NCBI RefSeq assembly: GCF_039537005.1
Contig: NZ_BAAAZR010000008.1
Location: 496,001 to 560,000, forward strand
Length of the DNA stretch: 64,000 nucleotides
Source of the DNA: Sphaerisporangium flaviroseum
GTDB taxonomy: Bacteria > Actinomycetota > Actinomycetes > Streptosporangiales > Streptosporangiaceae
Reading direction: 5' to 3'
In this document: piece after piece, positions 51,445 through 60,251 of the stretch
How positions within the stretch are numbered: the first letter of the stretch is position 1
Layout: every line of letters begins with the position of its first letter
Made by a program: the position numbers and the translations under genes
The notes under the pieces: model-generated
Databases searched by the model: none
The model's input: only the letters and a program-made list of their open reading frames with translations
What the model was told of the DNA's origin: nothing

Positions 51445-52283
51445 ACCGTCGAGTGTGCCGCCGCGACCGGGGGCGCGGCTTGGATGTATCGGAACTCTTC
51501 GGCCAGCCACCGCGTGGGCGAGCAGCCCGCGAGGTCGCGGAACTCGCGGGCAAGGTGGGCCTGATCGTAGTATCCGGACTCGGCCGCCAGATCGGCCAGC
51601 ACAGGCGGGGCGGCGGCTCGCTGCTGCAGTGTCTGGCGTGTCCGGTCGAACCTGACGACCCGAGCGGCGGCCTTGGGAGTGAGCCCGATCTCGGCGTTGA
51701 ACCGCGCTGACAGGTGGCGGCTGCTCCAGCCGACATGACGGGCGAGGTCGGCGACCGGTGCCCTTCCCCCGGTGGCCAGCAGTACCCGCCAAGCTCGCGC
51801 GAGCTCGGCCGGCACGACGCTTTCGAGATTCGCGCGGCGCAGGAGCAGCTCATCCAGGATCATGAACCGCTCGGCCCAGCTCGCGACGGCGTTCAGGCGG
51901 TCGTGCAGCTCATGGGCGGTCCGGCCAAGGACGTCGGCCCCGTCCACAACGAGGTTCCGCAGTTCGCCCGCGGGCACCCCGAGCAGGGCACGTGCGCCGA
52001 GGGGGCTCAGCGCCAGCTGGACACCGGCCTGACTACCCTTGTTCGTGATCAGGGCGGGCGAGGTGTGCAGGCCGCCGACCAGCGTGTCGTATCGCCCCGG
52101 CGACTGCCGCGGGTCGGGGTGCGCGGCGATGGTGAGCGGGTCGTCGAGGGTCACGATGATCGTGAGGTACGGCGACGGGAGCCCTCGATGACGGCCGGGG
52201 GGCGCGTCCCGCTCGTGGTACCCGTGGTAGTGGGAGATCAACGGACGCAGCCCGGGAGCGGGCACCCCAAGCACCATCTCCAC
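51441..52283 (-). CDS. AraC-family transcriptional regulator
   Basis: 280 residues. C-terminal AraC/XylS double helix-turn-helix (about 180-265): VADLARHVGWSSRHLSARFN, LTPKAAARVVRF, LADLAAESGYYDQAHLAREF, ending SPTRWLAEEF. The N-terminal part is a sensor domain with ISHYHGYHERDAPPGRHRGL. First gene of a two-gene unit with the VOC protein. Confidence 0.9.
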   Translation of the reverse strand: MEMVLGVPAPGLRPLISHYHGYHERDAPPGRHRGLPSPYLTIIVTLDDPLTIAAHPDPRQSPGRYDTLVGGLHTSPALITNKGSQAGVQLALSPLGARALLGVPAGELRNLVVDGADVLGRTAHELHDRLNAVASWAERFMILDELLLRRANLESVVPAELARAWRVLLATGGRAPVADLARHVGWSSRHLSARFNAEIGLTPKAAARVVRFDRTRQTLQQRAAAPPVLADLAAESGYYDQAHLAREFRDLAGCSPTRWLAEEFRYIQAAPPVAAAHSTV

Positions 52284-52467
52284 GACAGCCTCCTTCCGCC
52301 TCTATCCCCAGATTTCAACCTACGACTCGCTCCATCGGCCTGTACCTCTGAAGACGACTCGTCCAAAGGCGGATCACGCTGGGGTTCGAACCGGCCCGCT
52401 TCACGCCGTGGGCATCGTTCGTTCCTAACTCTTGTGCCGCCATGGCCTACGCGCCATGGCGGTCCGG

Positions 52468-53190
52468 TCACCCCGCTCGGTTCACCATGACGCCTTGCTC
52501 GCGCTTCTGGCGCGTCTCCGCCATGGTGTCCAGCAGCTCGGCCACGGTGCGCCGGGGAGCGCCCTCATCGCCGGTCTCGTGGGCCGCGGTCGCGAGCAGG
52601 TCGGGGTCGAGGCGGAGAAAGTCCGCGAGGGCTCGCTGGGACGCGCTCGGCGAGCCCAGTCCCGCCGGGACCGGCGGCTCCAGCTCGTCCTCGAAGTCGT
52701 CCTCGAAGGCGTCCTCGTCACGGTCCCAGGTGCCGATGGCGGCCAGCCAGGCCAGGTAGAGAGGGCGCAGATCCCCCGAGGCCAGCTCGGCGCGAACGCC
52801 GGCGATGACGGCCAGGTCCTCGTCGCCGCCCTCGTCCCAGTCGCCCTCGTCGTCGTCGTTGCACAGGTCGAGGATCAGGTGCCGACCCGCGACGAAGGCC
52901 TCGACCTGCTCTTCGAGCCGGAACGGCCGCACCGCTCCCAGCGGGAGGACCTCTTGGGGCAGCCGCAGCATGACGCGGCGGGTGCCCCAGCCGGTGACGC
53001 ACAGGTGGGCGTCGAAGTACAGCTCCATCATCCGGAGCGGGTCGCCCGGAAAGTCGCCGTCATCGAACTCGTCGGTGAACCCGCTGGAGGTGACCTCGGC
53101 GCCGCCGGCCAGGGCGCCGACCTCCGCCTGCTGAGCGGGGGTCAGCGGATGGTCCACCGCGAGGAACTCGTGGTACTGGTACTCGCTCAT
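52468..53190 (-). CDS. hypothetical acidic protein
   Basis: 240 residues. Starts MSEYQYHEFLAVDHPLTPAQ; contains a Trp-Gly motif TGWGTRRVMLRLPQEVL and an acidic run DDDEGDWDEGGDED (about residues 117-130). Similar proteins with the opening YQYHEFLAVDRPL are common beside SWIM zinc-finger proteins in streptomycetes, though none is seen here. Function unknown. Confidence 0.7.
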   Translation of the reverse strand: MSEYQYHEFLAVDHPLTPAQQAEVGALAGGAEVTSSGFTDEFDDGDFPGDPLRMMELYFDAHLCVTGWGTRRVMLRLPQEVLPLGAVRPFRLEEQVEAFVAGRHLILDLCNDDDEGDWDEGGDEDLAVIAGVRAELASGDLRPLYLAWLAAIGTWDRDEDAFEDDFEDELEPPVPAGLGSPSASQRALADFLRLDPDLLATAAHETGDEGAPRRTVAELLDTMAETRQKREQGVMVNRAG

Positions 53191-53392
53191 GGATCAGCGG
53201 CCCCCGTGCGGGTAGGCGTGGACGGACGTGGCGTCTTCAGAGCGGGCTCGTCATCGGGACACCCGGTGTGACCAGAGCGTCCGGTCGGGACCGATTCGTC
53301 CTGCCACGGTCGCTGAGGATAGCGGAGGCGGCGACCTCCCTCATCGTCAACGGAGTGATCAACGGAAAGTCTCTACGCCATGGCACCCGGCT

Positions 53393-54349
53393 TCACGGTG
53401 ATCCCGCCGCCAGAGGCGGGTGCGTCCGCGTCGTCGCCGTGGCCGTGACGAGGTTCATCTTGCTCAGCAGGTGGTACAGGAGGATGAGCTGCACGAGCCG
53501 CAGGGGCTGGTCGTGGGTGCCGTCGAGCAGGCCGAGGCAGTCGGGGAGGGGGTCGGCGGAGCGGAGGTCCTCCCAGATGGCCCCCGCCACCGCGTCGCCG
53601 TCCACGGCGCTGATGGCGCGGTCGATATGGAGGGCGTCGACCGGGATGCCGTCCGGGTCACGGGTCAGCGAGAGGCTCACGCCGCCGGCGCCGGTCGCGG
53701 CGAGGATCCCCACGAGGTTCGGGTGCCTGATCGTCGGCCGGAGCAGCACCGACGCCCCGAGCCGGCCGAACGCGACGACGATGTCCGCGTTCCTGCGCTG
53801 CGGCCTGATGAACCTCTCCGCCTCCGGCTCCCTGCGTTCCAGCTCGGCCACCACCTGATCGTGGGTGTAGCCGCGCCTGGTCGTGTCACGCATGATCTTC
53901 CATTGGCGGCGGACCTCCTCGGGCGGGGCGAGGAACACGGTCACGTCGAAGCAGGCGCGCAGCAGCCGGGTGTGCAGGGGCAGCAGCCCTTCCACGATGA
54001 CCAGGGGGTGGGGCTCGATCAGCTCGGGCCGGGTCAGCTCGCCGTTGCGGTGGTCGTAGACGGGCTTGAGTATGGGCCGGCCGAACGCCAGCAGCTGCAG
54101 GTGCTGCTCCATGATCGAGATGTGGTTGCACGACGGGTGGAGCGGGGTGAACGGCAGCGACCGCCGCTCCATCCGGTCGTATCGGTGGTAGTCGTCGACG
54201 CAGAGGGAGATGCTGCGTTCGCCGCCGAGAGCGGCTACCAGTCCACGGGTGAGCGTGGTCTTCCCGGCGGCGCTGTCACCGGCGATGGCGATCATGGTGG
54301 GCCGCATGGCCTCGTCCGCGCGCCTGATCCGCATCAGCTTGTCGGGCAT
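53393..54349 (-). CDS. cbbP: phosphoribulokinase
   Basis: 318 residues. P-loop GDSAAGKTT (residues about 24-32), CVDDYHRYDRMER (substrate Asp-Asp-Tyr motif), HHPSCN-like FTPLHPSCNHISIMEQHLQ, IVEGLLPLH (Walker B Glu) and RRGYTHDQVVAELERRE. It phosphorylates ribulose 5-phosphate to give the RuBisCO substrate. ATG 54349 fits the family start; the frame stays open to 54445 but the added residues look non-native. It lies downstream of cbbR and next to cbbLS, completing the CO2-fixing branch. Confidence 0.92.
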   Translation of the reverse strand: MPDKLMRIRRADEAMRPTMIAIAGDSAAGKTTLTRGLVAALGGERSISLCVDDYHRYDRMERRSLPFTPLHPSCNHISIMEQHLQLLAFGRPILKPVYDHRNGELTRPELIEPHPLVIVEGLLPLHTRLLRACFDVTVFLAPPEEVRRQWKIMRDTTRRGYTHDQVVAELERREPEAERFIRPQRRNADIVVAFGRLGASVLLRPTIRHPNLVGILAATGAGGVSLSLTRDPDGIPVDALHIDRAISAVDGDAVAGAIWEDLRSADPLPDCLGLLDGTHDQPLRLVQLILLYHLLSKMNLVTATATTRTHPPLAAGSP

Positions 54350-54441
54350 TACCCGACGGTAACTACGTGGTTGGAAGCCGTCTTCCCCGTGCCGGGGGAA
54401 AGAAGTCCGTGATTCGTCCGCCGGGCAAGCGGGTTCCCGAT

Positions 54442-55338
54442 TCATTCGCTCCGTAATTCGGTGAATTCTCCGCGTGACAGCAAGTATCGAACGAACAGCG
54501 CGGCGGTGGCGGGCACCCCGTCGGGGTGGGCGACCAGGTGCCAGTCCCTGCGCAGGGGCGTCCCCGGCGTCTCCTGTACGGCCAGCGTCCCCGACCCCAG
54601 GTCACGGGCGACGGCGTCACGGGACATCAGGCTCACGCCGAGCCCGGCGATGACCGCCTCCCGTATGGCCGCGTTGGAGCCGATGGTGAGGGTCGGGGGT
54701 GAGATGTTCAGCGCGTCGAGCAGGACGTCCGTGGTCGCACGGGTGCCCGATCCGGGCTCGCGCAGCAGCCAGGTCTGCCCGCGCAGCCACCGCTTCCGCG
54801 TCTCCCACGGCTCTCCCGGAGCCGCGCCGCCCTCGGGGGTCACCACGACAAGCTCGTTGCGCCGGACCGCCAGCACGGACCGGCCCTTGGGGGGACGGCC
54901 GCCGACGAGCAGGTCGGCCTCGCGGTGGTCGAGGAGTTCGTGCACCTGCCGCCGGTTGCCGATGCGCAGGTCGATACGGGCGCGCGGGTGGGCCTGCCGG
55001 AAGCCGTGCAGGAAGCGGGGGAGCAGTTGCTCCCCCGCGGGGGTCACGGCCGCGATCCGCAGGTCGCCGCCCTCGGGGTCGGCCTCGCCGGCGGCGGCCA
55101 CGTGGCCCGACTGCAGAAGCCCAAGAGCATGCCGTACATAACGGGCATACGTCTCGCCCGGCTCCGTCAGCTCCAGCCCGCGCCCGGCGGGCCGTACGAG
55201 CCGGAGCCCCAGCGACCGCTGCAGCGCCACCAATGACGCCGACACCGCCGACTCCGTCACGACCAGCCGCTTCGCCGCGTCCTTCACCGAGCCCGTCTCC
55301 ACGACGGCGAGGAACGTACGCAGCTGAGTCAAGGTCAT
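54442..55338 (-). CDS. cbbR: LysR-family regulator, CbbR type
   Basis: 298 residues. N-terminal DNA-binding domain MTLTQLRTFLAVVETGSVKD and LVVTESAVSASLVALQRSLG; C-terminal effector domain (LRIAAVTPAGEQLLPRFLHG, IGSNAAIREAVIAGLGVSLM). ATG 55338 has GGAGGAC upstream. It diverges from cbbL with only 48 bases between, the classical CbbR arrangement, and probably activates cbbLS. Confidence 0.9.
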   Translation of the reverse strand: MTLTQLRTFLAVVETGSVKDAAKRLVVTESAVSASLVALQRSLGLRLVRPAGRGLELTEPGETYARYVRHALGLLQSGHVAAAGEADPEGGDLRIAAVTPAGEQLLPRFLHGFRQAHPRARIDLRIGNRRQVHELLDHREADLLVGGRPPKGRSVLAVRRNELVVVTPEGGAAPGEPWETRKRWLRGQTWLLREPGSGTRATTDVLLDALNISPPTLTIGSNAAIREAVIAGLGVSLMSRDAVARDLGSGTLAVQETPGTPLRRDWHLVAHPDGVPATAALFVRYLLSRGEFTELRSE

Positions 55339-55386
55339 GCTTGATAGTCCTCCGCCGATCGTCAATGGACAACTGCACGGTCAGCG
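55339..55386. promoter_or_regulatory. cbbR-cbbL divergent control region
   Basis: 48 bases carry both starts' signals. TTGA (55341-55344) and TCAA (55362-55365) form a loose inverted pair compatible with a LysR site. Confidence 0.35.
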
Positions 55387-56811
55387 ATGACGGTTGACGG
55401 CATGGACCGATTGAGTTCGGGGGTCATCCCCTACGCGAAGCTCGGCTACTACGACCCGGACTACGTGCCGAAGGACACCGACGTGCTGTGCGCGTTCCGC
55501 ATCACCCCGCAGCCCGGAGTGGCGCCGGAGGAGGCGGCGGCGGCAGTCGCGGGCGAGTCGTCCACGGCGACGTGGACGGTGGTGTGGACCGACCGCCTGA
55601 CGGCGTACGACCACTACCAGGCGAAGGCCTACCGGGTCGACGAGGTGCGCCCCGGCGAGTACATCGCCTACATCGCCTACGACATCGACCTGTTCGAGGA
55701 GGGGTCCATCCCCAACCTGACGTCCTCGATCATCGGCAACGTCTTCGGGTTCAAGGCCGTGCGGGCGCTGCGGCTGGAGGACATGCGCATCCCGCTCGCG
55801 TACGTCAAGACGTTCCAGGGGCCGCCGCACGGCATCGTGATGGAGCGGGAGATGCTCGGCAAGTACGGCAGGCCGCTGCTCGGCGCCACGATCAAGCCCA
55901 AGCTGGGACTGTCGGCGCGCAACTACGGGCGGGTCGTGTTCGACGCGCTCAGAGGCGGGCTCGACTTCACCAAGGACGACGAGAACATCAACTCCCAGCC
56001 GTTCATGCGCTGGCGCGACCGGTTCCAGTTCGTCACCGAGGCGGTCAACCGGGCCATGGAACGCACCGGTGAGGTCAAGGGCCACTACCTGAACTGCACC
56101 GCCGCCACCATGGAGCAGATGTACGAGCGAGCAGGCTTCGCCAAGGAGCTCGGCAGCCCGATCATCATGATCGACCTCACGGTCGGCTTCACCGCGATGG
56201 GGTCGATGGCCAGGTGGGCCAGGGACAACGGCGTGCTGCTGCACCTGCACCGCGCCGGGCACTCCACCTACACGCGGCAGAAGAACCACGGCGTCAGCTT
56301 CCGCGTCGTCGCCAAGTGGTCGCGGCTGCTCGGCGTCGACCACATCCACGCCGGGACCATCGTCGGCAAGCTCGAAGGCGACGCCGCGACGACCAAGGGC
56401 TACTACGCGACCTGCCGCGACTCCTTCACCCCCGTCTCCACCGGGTACGGCATCTACTTCGACCAGGACTGGGGCTCCATGCCCGGGGTCATGCCGGTCG
56501 CTTCCGGGGGCATCCACGCCGCGCAGATGCACGACCTGGTCCACCACCTGGGCGAGGACGTCGTCCTGCAGTTCGGCGGCGGCACCATCGGCCACCCGAT
56601 GGGGGTCGCGGCCGGCGCCACCGGCAACCGGGTGGCGCTGGAGGCGGTCGTCAAGGCCCGCAACGAGGGCCGTGACCTCGCCACCGAGGGACCGGCCATC
56701 CTCAAGGAGGCGGCCAGGCAGTCGCCCGAGCTCGCCGCCGCGCTGTCCACCTGGGGAGACGTCGAGTTCGCCTACGAGTCCACCGACCGGCCTGACGGAG
56801 TGACGGCATGA
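55387..56811 (+). CDS. cbbL: RuBisCO large subunit, form I
   Basis: 474 residues, full length. Active-site residues: Lys170 and Lys172 in GATIKPKLGLS, carbamylated Lys196 with Asp198 and Glu199 in GLDFTKDDENINSQPF, loop-6 Lys328 in VGKLEGDAATTKGYY. It fixes CO2 on ribulose bisphosphate. The presence of cbbS with an ATGA overlap shows form I. An ATG at 55402 (DRLSSGVIPYAKLGYYDPDY) could be the real start, as the family usually begins there. Confidence 0.97.
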   Translation: MTVDGMDRLSSGVIPYAKLGYYDPDYVPKDTDVLCAFRITPQPGVAPEEAAAAVAGESSTATWTVVWTDRLTAYDHYQAKAYRVDEVRPGEYIAYIAYDIDLFEEGSIPNLTSSIIGNVFGFKAVRALRLEDMRIPLAYVKTFQGPPHGIVMEREMLGKYGRPLLGATIKPKLGLSARNYGRVVFDALRGGLDFTKDDENINSQPFMRWRDRFQFVTEAVNRAMERTGEVKGHYLNCTAATMEQMYERAGFAKELGSPIIMIDLTVGFTAMGSMARWARDNGVLLHLHRAGHSTYTRQKNHGVSFRVVAKWSRLLGVDHIHAGTIVGKLEGDAATTKGYYATCRDSFTPVSTGYGIYFDQDWGSMPGVMPVASGGIHAAQMHDLVHHLGEDVVLQFGGGTIGHPMGVAAGATGNRVALEAVVKARNEGRDLATEGPAILKEAARQSPELAAALSTWGDVEFAYESTDRPDGVTA

Positions 56812-57188
56812 GAGTGACCCAAGGAACCTTCTCCTACCTTCCCGACCTGTCCGACGAGGAGATCGTCGCCCAGATCGGCTACGCCATCGGGCAGGGCTGG
56901 GCGGTCGCGGTCGAGCACACCACCGACCCCCACCCGCGCAACGTCTACTGGGACATGTGGGCGCTGCCGCTGTTCGACCTCGCCGACCCCATGCCCGCGT
57001 TGCACCACGTCGTCTCCTGCCGTGCCGCCCATCCGTCCGGCTACGTGCGCGTGACCGCGTACGACGCCTCGCTGGGGCGTCAGACGACGGCGTTCTCCTT
57101 CATCGTCCAGCGCCCGGCGGTCGAGCCGTCCTTCACCCTCGACCGCACCGACGCCGGCCGTTTCACCCTGCGCTCGACGACCGGCTGA
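56808..57188 (+). CDS. cbbS: RuBisCO small subunit
   Basis: 126 residues. Family motifs FSYLPDLSDEEIVAQIGYAI, NVYWDMWALPLFD and CRAAHPSGYVRVTAYDA. It caps the L8 core to make the L8S8 form I enzyme. The start overlaps the cbbL stop. The 3' end overlaps the convergent GH18-like gene by 26 bases. Confidence 0.95.
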   Translation: MRVTQGTFSYLPDLSDEEIVAQIGYAIGQGWAVAVEHTTDPHPRNVYWDMWALPLFDLADPMPALHHVVSCRAAHPSGYVRVTAYDASLGRQTTAFSFIVQRPAVEPSFTLDRTDAGRFTLRSTTG

Positions 57189-58401
57189 CCGCTTCACCGG
57201 GGTCGTTCCACTCCCGGTCGTAGGCGTCCCAGTCGGAGTCGGTGGCGGCGAAGTCGGCGTACAAGGCGACGCCGAAGCGGGCCCGGGTGCCGCCGCCGAG
57301 GCCGAGCCGGACACCCTGGACGGCGGCGGCCACGGTCTCGGCGGAGGCGTGGTGGGTCCAGTTGTCGTCGTGGTAGGCGGGCAGTCCCATGAGCAGGTGG
57401 GTGCCGGGCGGGACTGCCGCCAGTGCCAGCTCGGTCTGCCGCCGGACATAGCCGCTGTAGAGGGCCTGGGTCGGCTGCGCGGTGTCGTAGCTCATCACCG
57501 CCACCTGGTCGACGCGGCGGGCCACCTCGGTCAGGTAGCCGGGCGTCCACCACTTGGCGTGCCCGAGCAGCAGGCCGCCGACCATGCTGACGCCGGGCAG
57601 CGGCTCGATGTGGTGGACCGACATCGACAGCAGGGCCCGGCCGCGGGGCAGGGCCGCACGGGTGCGGTCGAGCAGGTCGAGAAGCCCGGGGTCGCCGTCG
57701 GACACCGGCTCGAAGTTGTAGTGGATCCCGTCGAACCCCACGGCCAGCGCCTGCCCCGCCGACCGCACGACGGCGGCCCGTACGGCAGGCGACGACAGGT
57801 CGAGTTGGCCCTGGTCCACGCGCTGACCGAGCCACGCGTGCACGCGCAGGCCGGGCATGATGTCGTGGAGCGCGGTGATGGCCCAGGCGGCGCGGGGGTA
57901 TAGGGCGGCGGGCAGGGTGCCGTCGTAGTTCAGCGGCCCCGTGTGGAGGTAGAGGTCGCGGATCCCGCTGCCCCGCAGCCGGATGGCCAGCGCCACCAGC
58001 TCGCGGTCTCCGTTGCGCCCGTCCACCCAGGCGTGTCCGAGCCACGCGGCGTCCTGGCCACGGGTGTGCGAGAGCGGCTTCGGAGCGCCGAGGCTGAGCA
58101 GGAAGAACGAGGCCCCGCCCGCTGTGAGGACCAGCAGAGGGATGGCCGCCAGGAGCACGAGCGTGACCCAGAGGCGAGGTGACCTTCTCTGCGGTGGCCC
58201 GTCCCGCTCGTCTCCTGCCGGGTCACCCTTGCCGCTCGCGACGTCCTCTGAGCCGCCCGCGGACGTGGTCACGAGCGACCGGTCGCTACAACGATCGTGG
58301 TAGTCAGCGTCCCGATCCCCCCGGCGTGGCGACGTTGGTGCGCCGAAAGGATATCCGCCCGGGGGCGGCCCGGGGGGCCGGTGAGGGGGTACTTGACCCA
58401 T
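57163..58401 (-). CDS. membrane-anchored GH18-like (chitinase-fold) protein
   Basis: 412 residues. A Pro/Arg-rich cytoplasmic start is followed by one membrane helix (LWVTLVLLAAIPLLVLTAGG, about 75-95) and an external TIM-barrel domain. The GH18 active-site strand reads FDGIHYNFEP: the catalytic Glu is kept, but the preceding acids of DxxDxDxE are His and Asn. Other barrel strands: RVHAWLGQRVDQGQLDLSSP, VAVMSYDTAQPTQALYSGYV, LLMGLPAYHDDN. May be a weak hydrolase or a glycan-binding protein. Confidence 0.75.
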   Translation of the reverse strand: MGQVPPHRPPGPPPGGYPFGAPTSPRRGDRDADYHDRCSDRSLVTTSAGGSEDVASGKGDPAGDERDGPPQRRSPRLWVTLVLLAAIPLLVLTAGGASFFLLSLGAPKPLSHTRGQDAAWLGHAWVDGRNGDRELVALAIRLRGSGIRDLYLHTGPLNYDGTLPAALYPRAAWAITALHDIMPGLRVHAWLGQRVDQGQLDLSSPAVRAAVVRSAGQALAVGFDGIHYNFEPVSDGDPGLLDLLDRTRAALPRGRALLSMSVHHIEPLPGVSMVGGLLLGHAKWWTPGYLTEVARRVDQVAVMSYDTAQPTQALYSGYVRRQTELALAAVPPGTHLLMGLPAYHDDNWTHHASAETVAAAVQGVRLGLGGGTRARFGVALYADFAATDSDWDAYDREWNDPGEAVSRSSSAG

Positions 58402-58459
58402 AGTTGGCCGGATGCTCCGGGGCGCCGCAGGCCGGCGCTCACGTCTTCCAGGGATCCGG

Positions 58460-59173
58460 TTACCGGGGGAGCAGGTCCAGCACGTGGAGCAGGGCGTCGG
58501 CGTGCTGCTCCAGCGTGTCGGCGCCGGGCGCCTCGTCGTACCGGGTGACGAGCATGCCGGTCTCGTCGATCTGCCACAGGGGGATGAGGCCGGCCAGCAT
58601 CTCGTCCCTGATGTCCTGCGTGAGCAGGTGGATCGGCGCGCCCTCCTTGGGGTGGACGAGGAAGGCGCGGTCGAACGAGGCGTCCCCGGTGCCCTCGCCG
58701 CGTACCGGGATGAACAGGCCCCCGACCTTGGTCCGCCTTTCGAGGGAGATCGGCTCGGGGTGGCCGCCCGCCCGGACGAAACAGCGGGTGAGATCGTGAG
58801 TCGTGGTGCGGGTGTCGGTCTCCGACCGTCCGGCCGAGGAGTTGTAGGCGCTGGAGTCCTTCCGCTCCGTCCAGCGGTGCCAGCTGATCCAGATGTTCTC
58901 GCCGTCGCGTCGCGTGGTGAGCAGGAGCTGTGACCTGTCGGAATCCTTGGCGGCCGCGACCGAGGCCGGCAGCGCGTCCGCCGGGCCGGGCTCGTACCAG
59001 CCGTTCTCGGTGGCGCGGGTCAGGAACTCCTGCCGCCGGGAGCGTTCCCGCGTCCTGGACAGCATGGAGAACAGGAGCGCGACGCCGACGACCAGGGCGA
59101 ACAGGGCGATGGACCCCAGCGGGCTCCCGTCACCCCCGCCGAAGCTCGGGGCCGCGGCCCATGAGGCGGTCAT
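58460..59173 (-). CDS. single-span membrane protein of unknown function
   Basis: 237 residues. N-terminal membrane helix LGSIALFALVVGVALLFSML (about 18-38), then a cytoplasmic domain (LLTTRRDGENIWISWHRWTE, LERRTKVGGLFIPVRGEGTG). No recognised family; the domain order resembles membrane-tethered DUF3137-like proteins, which is a weak comparison. Same strand as the GH18-like gene, 58 bases upstream of its start. Confidence 0.65.
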   Translation of the reverse strand: MTASWAAAPSFGGGDGSPLGSIALFALVVGVALLFSMLSRTRERSRRQEFLTRATENGWYEPGPADALPASVAAAKDSDRSQLLLTTRRDGENIWISWHRWTERKDSSAYNSSAGRSETDTRTTTHDLTRCFVRAGGHPEPISLERRTKVGGLFIPVRGEGTGDASFDRAFLVHPKEGAPIHLLTQDIRDEMLAGLIPLWQIDETGMLVTRYDEAPGADTLEQHADALLHVLDLLPR

Positions 59174-59360
59174 GGGCGCTTCTCACCGGCGAGGCACATG
59201 AGCGCTTCCCTCCCCAGGGGTAGGGCTCGGCAACGCGACATTCTGCCGCGCGGTTCCCAGTTTCGGCGGTGACCGCCGGGCTTGTCATCAATACGGTGGA
59301 TCTGCCGCGGCCGGCGGGGTCGATGCCCCATGACGGCCTGACTACTGGCAGGCTCATCGT

Positions 59361-60212
59361 ATGCGGATCGACCTGCACACCCACTCCACCGCCAGCGACG
59401 GCACCGACGCTCCGGACGCGTTGATGAGGGAGGCCGCCGAGGCCGGGCTGGACGTGGTGGCGCTGACCGATCACGACACGACCGCCGGGTGGCAGGCCGC
59501 CGCGAAGGCGCTGCCGCCGGGGCTGACGCTGGTGTGCGGGGCCGAGCTGTCGGGCCGGTGGTACGGAAGCGGGCCGTCGGTCGGGCTGCACCTGCTGGCC
59601 TACCTGTTCGACCCCGCGTACGAGCCGCTGGTGGCGGAGCTGGCCATGGTGCGCCGGTCGCGCGAGATCCGGGCCGAGAAGATCATCGCGCTGCTGAACG
59701 CGGACGGCATCGACATCACCGTTCCCGAGGTGAGCGGATACGCGGCGGGCGGCACGGCGGGACGTCCGCACATCGCCCGGGCCCTGATCAAGCGTGGTCT
59801 GGTCAAGACGGTCGACGAGGCGTTCGCCCCGGAATGGCTCGGACGCCGTTACCGGCTGCCGAAGACCGACATGGACGTGCTGACCGCGATCCGGCTGGTC
59901 GGCGAGGCCGGGGGAGTCTCGGTGCTGGCACATCCGAGGGCGGGAAGCCGCGGGCACATCGTGCCCGACCCGCTGATCGCCGATCTCACGGCGGCGGGGC
60001 TGTGGGGAGTGGAGGCCGACCATATGGACCACACGCCCGAGGACGCCCGGCACGTGCGCACGCTGGCCCGTGACCTCGGCCTTCGGATCACCGGCTCCAG
60101 CGACTACCACGGTGAGAACAAGACCGTCCGGCTCGGCGCCTTCACGACCGGCCCGCTCGTCTACGAGGAGCTTCTCTCCGCGACGACCGGCACCGCGCCC
60201 GTGCGGGGGTAG
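59361..60212 (+). CDS. PHP-domain phosphoesterase
   Basis: 283 residues. PHP metal motifs: MRIDLHTHSTASDGTD (HxH), ALTDHDTT (DHD), VCGAELSG (Glu), VLAHPRAG (His) and the C-terminal TGSSDYHGENK (DxH). These bind three metals. Relatives (YciV/RNase AM/TrpH type) hydrolyse 3',5'-nucleoside bisphosphates or 5' ends of small RNAs. Convergent with the aminotransferase-fold gene. Confidence 0.9.
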   Translation: MRIDLHTHSTASDGTDAPDALMREAAEAGLDVVALTDHDTTAGWQAAAKALPPGLTLVCGAELSGRWYGSGPSVGLHLLAYLFDPAYEPLVAELAMVRRSREIRAEKIIALLNADGIDITVPEVSGYAAGGTAGRPHIARALIKRGLVKTVDEAFAPEWLGRRYRLPKTDMDVLTAIRLVGEAGGVSVLAHPRAGSRGHIVPDPLIADLTAAGLWGVEADHMDHTPEDARHVRTLARDLGLRITGSSDYHGENKTVRLGAFTTGPLVYEELLSATTGTAPVRG

Positions 60213-60251
60213 CCCACGCACGGGTCGGGTGCGCGTGGCGACGGCCCGGGG

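Noticed and set aside
52378..52440. Possible tRNA on the minus strand around GGTTCGAACC
   Set aside because: The T-arm-like motif is palindromic and isolated; no matching acceptor stem or D-arm at correct distances, and four extra bases separate it from a possible 3' end.
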